This document shows, in pieces, positions 1 through 11,332 of a DNA stretch of 64,000 nt. A program made the translations under genes and the position numbers. Location of the stretch: the NCBI GenBank assembly GCA_029834535.1, contig JAQMWT010000366.1, forward strand, positions 271,501 through 335,500, given 5' to 3'. Source of the DNA: Chrysophaeum taylorii. Lineage: Eukaryota; Sar; Pelagophyceae; Pelagomonadales; Pelagomonadaceae. The notes below the pieces were generated by a model. That model worked only from the letters and a program-made list of their open reading frames with translations. It was not told the origin of the DNA and searched no databases. The first letter of the stretch is position 1. The number at the start of each line of letters is the position of its first letter.

Positions 1-185
1 TGACGCGACGTGTGATTTGAAGCGAAACGAAACATCAGGCCCCGTGACATCATCTATCTGCAGGAATATAATTTTCCATTGCCGTTCAGCCTCCACAAGC
101 AAGAAAAGAAGAATGTAATGAGGAGAGCCCAAATTCCAAGGAAAAACACGCATGAAGACCTCGCCACAAAAAAAAACACCCAGAG

Positions 186-535
186 TAGTAAGTACAAGTG
201 CAGGCCAGTAAGTTCACCTAGTCCCAATCTCTAACCCCAGTAAGTTCACCTGGTCCCAGTAAGTTCACCTGGTCAGTAAATTCACCTAGTCCAAATCTCT
301 AACCCCAGTAAGTAAAACCCACTCGTGCTCACACCACTCCTTCGAGCTCGTCGCTGTCGCCTCCGCCAATCTAAGCTGCTTCGATCCGCACACGCCGCTA
401 ACCTTTGAGTTTACTCTAAAACCCCCAGTAAGCTCTCCTGGTCCCAGTAAGTTCACCTGGTCACTATATTCACCTAGTCCCAATCTCAAACCCCAGTAAG
501 TCCACCTGGTCCCAGTAAGTTCACCTACAGTGCGC
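186..535. repeat. Short tandem/dispersed repeat cluster, unit about 18-20 bp
   Basis: The words AGTAAGTTCACCTGGTCCC and AGTAAGTTCACCTAGTCCC recur about eight times in two sub-clusters (about 206-312 and 424-531). Each sub-cluster also carries the linker AATCTCTAACCCC or a close variant. Spacing is irregular, so this is a degenerate minisatellite rather than a clean array. Bases 1-185 show nothing recognisable. No coding potential was accepted here. Confidence 0.7.
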
Positions 536-595
536 GTGTAGACGCCGGGAGGGGGCTTATCGGTATTGCGCAGCACGTGTGGGGTAGGGTGGAGT

Positions 596-1118
596 CGTCG
601 ACTCAGAAGAGCATATCCTCGGGGTTGCCGATCGACAGAGAGCCACGTAGAGCTGGACGTGACAGAAGACGGGCTTGTGGGCAAGAGGACGCCGACCGCG
701 CGGGGCGTCTGGCCCTGGCTCTTGTTGATCGTTTGGCGTAGGCGGGCCTTAAGGGATACAGGTTGGAGGAGCCTCGGTGACAACGACACGATCGATCATG
801 TATCTGGTACCGTTGCAGTGGCCGTGCGACGGGTCGAGGTTGCGAAGACATTAAGCTCGCGATCAATGTCAGCATGCCGTTGGTTGTCAGGGAGTTCAAA
901 ACTTGACTCTTGAGAGCGAGGCGTCGTCTTCCGACCCAACCTAGTCGGCCGAAAAGAACTCCGACGCCTCGTCTCCGGTAAAAAAAGGCCGCGGTCATGC
1001 GCGCGTTGTCAGCATCGACAACATCGTTTCGACGGGGCGTGAGAATGGCGCGCCGAAAGAGCCGCCGCGGGTCGTGGAAATAGTCTGCGAGGTCGCCGTA
1101 GACGGCTTGGAGGATCAC
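596..1118 (-). pseudogene. Helitron Pif1-type helicase relic (C-terminal part)
   Basis: Reading the minus strand, several hallmarks of the Pif1-like helicase of Helitron transposons occur in the correct order but in different reading frames. They are RAILTPRRNDVVDADNARM (the RAILxPxNxxVDxxN block), VLNSLTTNGM (the EFLNSLTxxGxP block), LRNLDPSHGHCNGTRYMI, TINKSQGQTPRAVGVLLP, and finally VFCHVQLYVALCR. This order matches the helicase C-terminus. At least three frame changes separate the blocks, so it is a dead fragment of a DNA rolling-circle transposon. The Rep part of the Helitron is not seen. The 1.4-2.4 kb repeats next to it may belong to the same element (inference). Confidence 0.75.
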
Positions 1119-1398
1119 TGTCTGTCTTTAAATGTCGGCTACTAAGAGGCCCTAGGGTCGGATAAGAAAGTTCGTACGAGCCGTTAACTATGTTTCAGTT
1201 TGTACTAAGACATACTCAACGGATCGCTGAGCTATGTTCATTTGTACTCAAGCAGTATGTGCCGCCACGCCGCGAGATCGTCGCGATGGAACTAGTCCCC
1301 ATAGTGAAGTCGGCATCCTTTCGTCCCCTCACGCAAAAAAAGGGAAAAGCCCACGCGTTGTAGGACCCGTCGTTGCGGCGCGGGCTAGTCTCGTTTTC

Positions 1399-2395
1399 TT
1401 ATCCGGCCCTGAAGAGGGGGGTGTGTGTGGGAAGCATGAAAGATGTGGGTGGGGTTGTGGGGTATGATGGATGTGCCTGACGGGCAGAGATAAGTACGCG
1501 GGACCTAGTCGGGGTCATCGCCGAGGCGTGGGGCAGGCGAAGAGAGGACGGGCCCCACCCGTAGGTCGTACGCATGCTGCCGCCGGACGTCTGTGCGACG
1601 AAGGGCGACGTCCTGCTGGGATCGGGCGGCCTGGGTGGGGTTCCCCGTGTCTGGCTCGCGGGCCAACCTGATCCTTACCCTAAATCGAGGGACAAACAGA
1701 CAAACGATGACCCCGACTAGGTCCCGCGTACTTATCTCCGCCCGTCAGGCACATCCCTCATACCCCACAAACCCACCCACATCCTTCATGCTCCCCACAC
1801 ACACCCCTCTTAGCAGTCGACATTTAAAGACAAACAGACAAACAGACAAACATCTGTCGATTAGTAGTTAGGATGACGAAAAAGGTAAAAAAGGGCTCTT
1901 CGCAGAAACACACAATGAAAATGACCCCGACTAGGTCACGCGTACTTATCTCCGCCCGTCAGGCACTTCCCTCCTACCCCACAAACCCACCCACATCCTT
2001 CATGCCCCCCACACACACCCCCTCTTAGGAGTCGACATTTAAAGACAAACAGACAGGCCGGGCAAAACAAACAGACAGGCCGGGCTCGCTGTGCCCTCAC
2101 CGCCCTCACCCATGTGGCCGCCTCGGGGAACCCCACCCATGCCGCCCGATCCCATCAGGACGTCACCCTTCGTCGCACATACGTCCGGCGGCAGCATGCG
2201 TACGACCTACGGGCGGGGCCCGTCCTCTCTTCGCCTGCCCCACGACTCGGCGATGACCCCGACTAGGTCCCGCGTACTTATCTCCGCCCGTCAGGCACAT
2301 CCCTCCTACCCCACAAACCCACCCACATCCTTCATGCTCCCCGCACACACCCCCCTCTTAGCAGTCGACATTTAAAGACAAACAAACAAACATCT
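1399..2395. repeat. Dispersed repeat family with inverted arms
   Basis: A unit of about 190-260 bp appears several times. It contains CTTTAAATGTCGACTGCTAA, a GT-rich stretch, ATAAGTACGCGGGACCTAG and a GGACGGGCCC block. One copy lies forward at about 1399-1655, and partial or full reverse-strand copies lie at about 1700-1850, 1917-2060 and 2100-2395. The first and last form an inverted pair that includes the same unique stretch around GCATGCTGCCGCCGGACGTC. The family recurs in forward orientation at 43640-44260. A short related word, CTTTAAATGTCGGCTACTAA, sits at about 1126, just outside the Helitron helicase relic. Its nature as a MITE, Helitron end or satellite is not decided by the sequence. 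Confidence 0.75.
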
Positions 2396-2434
2396 GTCGA
2401 TTGACAGACTCACATCTCCCAATTAATTATTGTG

Positions 2435-2614
2435 GAAAATTTGATTTAGGGTTAGTACCCCCCCCCCCTCCTATCACTCACACACCCAAACACCAATAAA
2501 ATCGCTGTGTCGAACACCGTCCCGCTCTTTGTGTCGTTAGAGACAGGGCGTTAGAGTGGCACTATCACTGCCATCATTCTCTACCAGGGGCACAGTGATT
2601 TTTACGTGTCTCTA
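2435..2614 (+). repeat. 5' long terminal repeat of the LARD-like element
   Basis: The repeat runs from GAAAATTTGATTTAGGGTTA to CAGTGATTTTTACGTGTCTC (ending TA). It matches 10810-10991 over its full length with only a handful of differences. It contains an AATAAA-like word (CCAATAAAATCGC), a possible polyadenylation signal. Confidence 0.8.
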
Positions 2615-5600
2615 GGTTTGGACCCAGTCCGGAACTGGTAGAGAAACGTCCCTCCGAAAGACATCGATCTCGATCGACGTCTCGGACAAAGACCCAGGAT
2701 TTCCAGGCAAGAGCAATCTCCTGAAGTTCCTGAAGTTTCTAAGACCGTAGTCAAGTCTAATCGCTTGCTACTGGTGAAAAAGTGAGAAAGCAAAGCAACC
2801 AACAAATCGCAAAGCGCAACCCCAACAACATGGCGACTCAAGACCCCCAAATCAAGAGTCTGGAATCAGCGACACAATTCGTTACACCACAAGAACACGC
2901 TCTCTGGTACTGGCGACACATCCACGATCTCAAAGATTGTCTTGCTCGCATAGACAAGCTTGCCGCAAAAAGCGCTGCCTACAATGATAAGCCCGCCGCA
3001 AGAATCGAAGCTCTAAACGAGCAACTCGATCAAGACAAGCAACACGACCAGGACGAGCAACTTGAGCAGGCTTCCCCACCAGCTGTTCATACGGCAACCC
3101 CCCTTGAGCAAACTTCTCTCGAAGTCGCGACCCAAGACCCGATTGTCTCGATGATCACCCCCCCCCTCCTGCTCTCCAACACGTTCTCGAACATGGACAA
3201 CACCCACTTTCTGCCGTTCACCCCACCAGATGTCAAACACCCCACGTCAAAGTCTCGGCCCCCACTGCCTTCCCTCCGGACCCTGGCATAGCCAAGGTTA
3301 CTCCACGACCTGGCATTCGCGAGGACACTCCATCTTGTTCGAATATCGCACCAGCGATGTTGAAGACTCCAACACCACCACCACTCTCCATTACTCCCTT
3401 CACTCCCCCAACTCCACCGGAGCCTCCACCTCCTTCACTGGAGCCTAACTCCCACTTTCGGCAACTCCCCCTTCTCCATTTCCTCAAACTCCTCAAGCTC
3501 CCCAGCATCCTCATTCACCCACTCGCCGCAACACTCACTCCCTTCCCGACGATCATGCCACCTACGGCCATGACGGCCCCGGCACCGCCATTCATGACCA
3601 AGCCCCCACCGCGGCCATCGGACCCTCCTGTCCGATATCCATCATCTTCCGCAAGTCACTCTCCTCACGACTTTTGTCTCTATCCACAAGACCATGCCAC
3701 CTACGGCCACGACGGCCCCGGTAATTCCATTCCTACCCCAGCTCCTTCCGCGGCTCTTAGCTCCCGCCGCCACAACATCGGACCTTCCTGCAAGATCTTC
3801 ATCACCTTTCGAAAGTCGCTCTCCCCCCGATTTCCACCTCCACCCGCGTGATTGATTACGCACTCCAATGCTACGACCATTCCCCCGTCACCACCCAAGC
3901 ATCACTCCACCTTCTTTCTCCAAGTTCCAATGCACCTCCGTCTGCGCTCCAACGCGAGTTAGCCACCACCCAGGCTGCACTCGACTCCCAAACCGCCGAC
4001 TTGGCCGCAACCAAGGCCACGCTCACTCTCAGGGACGACGCTTTGTCCTCCACAGCCGCCAAACTCAGCATAACCGACGCTGCCTTAGCCTTCGCCACCG
4101 CCAAGATCGCCACCCAAGCCGACGAACTGGTCTCCACCCACGCTGAACTCCATCTCAAGGACGCCCAGCTCAAAGCAGCACTCGAAACTGCCCACGCTGA
4201 CATCCCCAACTCCCACTCCGAAACCAACGCCTTCCTCCACACCATTCTTGTCTCCATGGATGCCACCAACCCCACCCAAGATGCTGCATTGCATCTTTCA
4301 CCTCCTTTCCCCATTCATCACCTACCTTCGTCCCCTTCCGAACAACCTCCGATGCCTCTCTCCCGATTCTACCCGAGTACCCTCACCACCTCAACGGATG
4401 CCCCGGACCCGGTTCTCCTGGTTCACCGCCCGCTCCGCCTTCCTGTCCTCAACCCCCCGCCATCTCTGTCTCCTCCTCCTATGACATGCCACCCTTCGCC
4501 CCTCTGGCACCCCCTGAACCCCTTTGCACCCGCTCGCCTCCTTGGCCACCTGGTTCATACCAACTCGACCACATCCCCGCGTTCGAGTTGCGAGGGCGTA
4601 CATCCAACACCGGCGACCGTACCCCTACCACCGGCGACGTTCTCCACGTGCAAAGTCACACCAAGAAACAAGACCACCAAGATAAAGATTCGACAACTTC
4701 GGAATCAGCAACAGACAGCTCTATCTACGATGGTAACGAACACCATCACGCTGCCACGGCATGCATAAAGGCTTCCTCTCTCTTTGGGCGCAACGGCCCA
4801 GACAGCAGCCCTGATGACGTGCAAAGCGAAACCAAGAAGCAAAACAATGTAGATCAAAAGTCGAGTCACACCAAGAAACAAGACCCCCAAGATAAAGATT
4901 CGACAACTTCGGAATCATCAACAGACAGCTCTCTCCCTGATGGTCATGATCACACCATCATGATGCCATGAGGTGCACACTGGCTTCTTCTCTCTTCGGG
5001 CACAACGGCCAAGAAAGCAGCCTTGCCCACGGAACACCAAGCCACCTTGTTCCCACGACCGACAAGTCACCGCATAAGACATCTCGAGACGCTCCCGAGT
5101 ATTTCGACAATGGCAACCCCATTCATGGACCACCAGCCACAACACCTCCGATCCCCCGAGCACCAGCGCTGCGGACTACCGAAGACACCCTCTCGGATAC
5201 CGCCCCCTGGTCTGATGCGTACTGCGAAGAAGCAAGTCAAACTTCACTAGCCTCGAAGATGGTCTCCCCGACCATTCCCGAACAGCCGCCTGATCCAAGG
5301 CGCCATCACCAATGCCCCAGCAATGCCGCATCCACAAGGACTAGACACGCTGTCAACGGTCCCACGGTCACCATACTCGCAGGAACTCACCGCACCTGCA
5401 GGTATCAGCTCAGATTCGCCAGGCACTCCCGCCTTGTTCGATATCTCTCGATCAGCCGCTCCCGATCACTTCAAAGCTGGTTCCACCTCGCTGTCTTCTC
5501 TCTCCGCAGACAGACACGCACTGCCACTCACCGGCATTCACTGCTGCACCCATCATCCACCTTCCCGGCCGGATACACTGGACGACACTGCTCAGCAGGT

Positions 5601-8600
5601 TGCATGGTCCCATCTGCGATCACCACTTTACGATTCGATGGATGTCATCGCACGAGCATCAGTCGCAGCACATGATCACCCGCTCTCGAACTCTCAATCA
5701 GAGGACGCACTCCTTTCGGATGCCGACCCTTATGTCTCACCGCGACCAAGCTTCTGGCAAGCCTCCCCCATGGCCGCAGTAACAGACACAGATTTCGAGA
5801 GTTACAAACGCTCCGAACATCCGCAAACTGTGCACGCTTCTATTGCGGCCACTTCCGTCCTTTATGTCCGCTTCTGGACGCCACACGCCTACGCTGCCCC
5901 CAGAAAATCGATGCTGCGCTCTCAGGCGACATTCTCCATGCGGACGGCATCGACTCGCTACATATAAACCCCTTCTGTCGGCACCTTCGCATCACCGAGA
6001 TTTGCGAAGACCGTCCACAGCCAACTGCCGGCTCCACCGCAAACATGCACCCTAGTCACGCTCGATGCCTCCCTCAACAGCGTCTTATCGCTCGGCACGT
6101 CACTCCTCATTCGAGGACGCATGTCACACGCCCGCACCTTCGTATGCTCTACACGCCTATGGGCAACCCTGGTCACTACGGCACTCGCTGCTCTGGTCCC
6201 CGTATCTCCGTCATTGAGGATGCACCCAGCATGACTGACCCTTCCATCGCCCTTGGCTCTACTGCACTCACGCACTATGACCCCAGCGAACTCGCACTCT
6301 CCTTCGGCGATCCCCCTTTTCGATTTCCCGCACTGGACCCCACGCATTCCAGGCCGGATATTCTCCCCCACGGGATCTCAGCTCACGCACCCATCTGCAC
6401 TACCTCGCAGACAGGTCAGCCGCGCGCCACACCCATTTTGGCACTGATTTCGGAACACTCGCATTACGCGATTTTGCTCTTGGAGCACGACCCGCTTCTC
6501 GATGCTCTCCACGTCACCGCCTTTTACACCAAGACACTCGTCATTTCCACCGACGCTCCGCGCCGCCACGTGTCTCACGACCTTCCGATCACCAACATAA
6601 GCCGCTCGCGCCTATACCTAGTCGCGCACGCCTTACGAGGGCGTATTTCAATTGGTGACCTCACAGGTCTTTCGACGCATTCTCCGACGTCCGACGTTGA
6701 ACTTACGAGCCACTTTACGGCAATCCCTAATGCCAAGACGTCTGACGCTGCACAATGTCTCTGGAACTCCCCAGCCACAGAAACTGCCAGACAAGAAAGC
6801 ACTCAGCTCCCCACAACTGCTCAACAGCTACTTCTAGTCTCGCACATAGCAACAACTACTATCTCGCAGTCTCTCTTGGACGACAAGACGAAAGATAAGA
6901 CCACAACGGCTAGCTACACCAGTCAGCCCATTGATGTAGCAGACGAGACAATGCAAACCAGCTGCACAGCACGGTTCCAGACTAAGCAGACAATGCCCAG
7001 GTCCAACGTTCAATCGCTCGACCACGCACACGTTCTGTCACCCGACCTTGCATTGCTACTGGCTCCTATCTCATTCGTAGCTGATGCACCCCACCCGATT
7101 GATCAGTCCTTCAGACATGTCCCGCTCGCAGAAGCACCACCGCAGGACGCACAGGTACATCATGAAGATACAGGTAAGCGCACCACGATTACGCGCACTA
7201 GCTCATTGCGCTTATCTGATGACGACGAGATGAAGCTACAGCTTTGCTTGCTTCCTTCGCCTCTGGAAGACAAAGGCCGCCTTCCAGCCTCCCAGGCACC
7301 TTACCCGCCCTGCCGATGCAATCCGCGCCAGCACAGACGATCTCGCCTCCCTGGATGACTGCAGATCAGGCACTAGCCAATGTCAGCACTCGCCAGAGTT
7401 ATGCGCACCCGCTGGAATCTTACCAGCACGGCTACCTCAGCCAGGCAGGTCACTGCACCACCTCGGTCTTCCCTGACACCAAGTCAATGCATCGCCCCTT
7501 CCCGACCACTTCGCGTCATCTATTGGACGACTATGATCTCAAGCACGAACTCATCGCACCGATTGAGTCATCTCCGAGCAGGAACCCTATCTTGGATCCA
7601 ACTCAGTATATTCCACAGAAACCTTGGCCACCAGACGCCACCCATGTGCTCATGGTTTCTTCATTGGTTTCCTCCATAGCTATTGACTGCTGCAGAGACA
7701 AGATGCAACCATCCCATGCGACTATACCCGCATTCTCGTTTGGGACACAAGCAGTTCCTTCATGTCAGATGTTTACGCTCGTGGTACCGCCATATACGGC
7801 AACCAAAATCGACGTGGACTGCGTTCCACCATCCTATGTGAGCGTTACCCCCGACATGCTGCTCCCCGCACTGTTAGACAGCCCTACGAGGTCTGATTCA
7901 AATTCCATCGCCTCGTACGACGTCACACGTCATATTCCGATTACAGCCCAGACACCGCACAGGCTCCTGCGCACTCGCGACGGCACGCTCACCGCCCCTC
8001 TCGGATTAGACTACCCATATATAGCACCATCTTCATGATACACTCACAGTCGACTGAGATGCACGCTCGCTTGTTGCACAGAACGATGCCCGAACATCTA
8101 TTGTTTTAGGTTCAACAAAACACTGCTTTCCCAGTCACCGCTTACGCGCCCCCTCCGACCGCCGCCCGGCTCTGCGCTCGTTCCGCAACCAGGTCTCTCA
8201 GCCTCACCGGCAATTCGAAGATTTCAACAAAAGTTCAAATTACGAGGGCGCATTCGTTTTCCACCGCCGACAAGATCTGTTTCGACTCATGTCAGCGACG
8301 CTATCTATGGGTACTCTGGCTACATCGGAACTCACTTCAATGCACGTACTGAAGTCCCTCTTCCTAACGACCTCTGTCACACGACAAGACCTGATGAGCA
8401 ATCTTCGTTCCTCCCCGCTTCGACGCGACGTTCCCGACGATTCAAATCTCGACGATTTGTGATGACACTAAGCTCCGTCATCAAAGCAATTCCGAGCCTC
8501 CCGCGCTCTTCCGTCAGTCTCTTGCAGGTCACACCTCTCAAGTTTCAGCTCACTCGATTTCACCCTGTGTGCTGCCATATGCAAATGAAGTTCTGTCATG

Positions 8601-10809
8601 CCAACGCCACATGTCGCAGTTATCGCCTAAATCGCGCAACAATGCCCGCCACTAAACGATAGCCGCACGCAGAGTCCTTTGCTCGCCTATTTTAACGTCC
8701 CTCCCAGCACTATGCTTGACGTTGAAGCTCTGCACCTCTATGGTTCGGTTACAGCACGACTTCACGCAACATCCTCGCCCAGTTCTGTCCACCATTCGCA
8801 TCTATCGACATTACTGCTAGAATTCTGCTTCGGACACAGCTCAGACTGCACTCGCATATTATGCTCTTATGACGCACCCGGCTCGCTCCTCTTCGTTCAC
8901 ACCGCAGGGTCCATCTTGCAGAACTCTGAGCCCAACAGCTGCCATTCCGATTCGCACCCAGTCGACATTTTCCTTAGCACCCGCGAGGATAACCCCCAAT
9001 CTCCACAGGCTGGACACGCGCTCAGCTCTCAGCATTCAACCGACTGTCGCTGCCGCACACCGCATGCCCCACCCAGTTGTGTTGCGAATCAAGGAAAGTC
9101 AATTGCCTTGCCTATCTCTTCCTTTATTCCCGCACACTCGCCGCCAGCCACAGTCTCGCATGACTCATTCATATCGGACAGTCCTCGCACTATGCCAATT
9201 GTCTCATATCAGATTCACTCTGCGGACATCTCCCGTCCACAGATTAATCCTCTCTTGAAACGTACGCTCCCTCCACGTTGTATACCGCAAAGCTCTCGCA
9301 TATCGACAATAACCTTCTGTCGAATGTCTCAACTTTCAGTCACTGCACAATTCGCCAGGGATGAACCACGCTCACTCTCGCTTGTACATCAAGGGAAGTT
9401 TGATTCTGGTGAAAACGACTCCGGATATGAAATGAATTCTGGATCAGTCGATTGTCACGACTCAGGATTACTTTGCCGAATAGAACACGACCCTCTAGTC
9501 GAACACAAAAGATGCGACTCTTTCGAGACCATACCTTCGAAGTCAGCTCTCCCCCAGGCAAGGACAATGTCTTCGCACAGTCCATCGCCTTCAGGAATTT
9601 ACTCCTGTTGCCCGACTCTTTAGCACAGGGCACCGACTCTTCTGCACAGGACACACGCCTGCATCCACCATCATACGCGACACACCCGCAAACCTCAGTC
9701 TCAGTTCAATCATCTTTTGATGATAGCAAATGGCAACCTCCACCAGACCACAATTCCACGTCAACAGCCAAAACTCAGGACTACCGACACAAAATCTAGC
9801 ATCGCAAAACTATCTTTAGAATTGTTTCATCTTTATTGGCCACCCCAAGACGACTTTATCCCGATATTCACTTCACACGATGATTATTCATCTGTTATTT
9901 TAGACACTCATAGTTTAGCTTCAGCTGTCCCACGCTACACTCAGGACGACAGCTTCGACACGTATGTGACAGACAATCCTGGTTTTTACATCCCAGGAAC
10001 AGCTCCGCGCTACTCGCCTTCGCAACGACGATTACCTTACCATGTCGATACCGACTCGGTTAAGTGGACATATCTCTTCATGGGATAACGCTGCCGCTCA
10101 GTCACAACGTCGCACCCTTGCTAGCCTACCTTCAGTCATAATAGAATCTCATTCCTATGGCCACTCTCACTATTCGCCTTTCGATCAATCATCAGTCTGC
10201 TGTACACTTCACGACTGCCTGACCCATGATCCCTTTCGTTGCTATCAGTTAGACCACCTGTTCTATTACGAGGATCCCCCCGCCACTTAGGATTTAACCA
10301 ACCGCACGCACCGTCGTCCTATATCATGGAACACCCACGACTTAATGCATGCGACTCTCGTATTCGACGATGACACTAGTACACTCGCTTATTCCTCACG
10401 ATGTTGTCATTACATCCTTCTTTCATCAGTCACTGAACAAGATGATGATCTGATCTCTAGTACTGTATTCGCCATATATCACGATTAGCCCATTTAGCAT
10501 CCTCTTTCACGTCCCCTCTTCTTTACGATCGATGCTTTCCCCTTTTCGATTATTCGCCTCCTCCTCTTGCATGCTCCTTTTCACTTTGTTTCCCCTTTCA
10601 ACCTATTCCGCGTTCTGCTTTGCGCTCTTTTTCCTTTCTCACTTACACTCCCCTGCTACTCCGCTCTACTCTATCTCTCTCTTGCATTTCGCATACTTCT
10701 CATCTCACGCCTCCCACAACTCAGCGTCTATTTGGCTTGGTTAGGCCTTTGTTTTGTTTGTCCCAGATTTCGCTCATCACCGAGTTCAATCTGCGAGGAC
10801 GTAGAGATA

Positions 10810-10991
10810 GAAAATTTGATTTAGGGTTAGTACCCCGCCCCCCCCTCCTATCACTCACACACCCAATCACCAATAAAATCGCTGTGTCGAACACCGTGCC
10901 GCTCTTTGTGTCGCTAGAGACAGGGCGTTAGAGTGGCACTACCACTGCCATCATTCTCTACCAGGGGCACAGTGATTTTTACGTGTCTCTA
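10810..10991 (+). repeat. 3' long terminal repeat of the LARD-like element
   Basis: This is the second copy of the terminal repeat at 2435-2614, in the same orientation and with the same first and last bases. The next LTR element begins within about 10-15 bases of its end, so the two elements are placed almost head-to-tail. Confidence 0.8.
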
Positions 10992-10999
10992 CACACATC

Positions 11000-11332
11000 A
11001 TGTGGCGAAAACTCCTTCCTCCTAAGGCTCACCCCTCCTTTGGGCCCGCCTTATCAGGGGTACCCTTCTCCGATCTGATGATGTCAGTTTTCTCTATGAC
11101 ATCATCTCCCTTTTCTGTGACATACGTCACCCTGATTTCTGTGATTCAAGAGTATCTTAATCATAAAGCAACAGCCGATCCTCAAGTTGTGAGGATTAGG
11201 CGAAGAAGTTGTTTGTGGTTTTGTGGCGGGAGAACGGCTGCTTTCCACACCCGGCGACTCGATCAAGAGCACGGGCGTGAGCGGCGACTAGACTCGAAGG
11301 TGAGCCTAGGTAAAATTTCCCTGTCCGCCACA
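11000..11332 (+). repeat. 5' LTR of the Ty3/gypsy element
   Basis: The repeat includes AACTCCTTCCTCCTAAGGC, TTATCAGGGGTACCC, GATGATGTCAGTTTTCTCTA and GTTTGTGGTTTTGTGGCGGG, all shared with 20499-21196. It ends in CCACA, consistent with the usual terminal CA. The left boundary is uncertain by a few bases. Confidence 0.75.

Larger units (their letters stand above)
2435..10991 (+). mobile_element. Large LTR element without recognisable enzymes (LARD-like fossil)
   Basis: About 8.6 kb is bounded by direct repeats of about 180 bp (2435-2614 and 10810-10991) that are highly similar. The interior has a pronounced C-rich bias on the plus strand and many overlapping reading frames rich in Pro, Ser, Thr and His. 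I could find no reverse transcriptase, RNase H, integrase or protease motif in it. A short leading frame beginning near 2830 encodes a Gln/Asp-rich, possibly coiled-coil peptide. This is the pattern of a non-autonomous large retrotransposon derivative. It appears non-functional. The close similarity of the terminal repeats suggests a fairly recent insertion. Confidence 0.65.

Noticed and set aside
1234-2375. Several short ORFs in the 1.2-2.4 kb repeats
   Set aside because: All lie in the inverted and direct repeat copies and encode the same low-complexity shadows.
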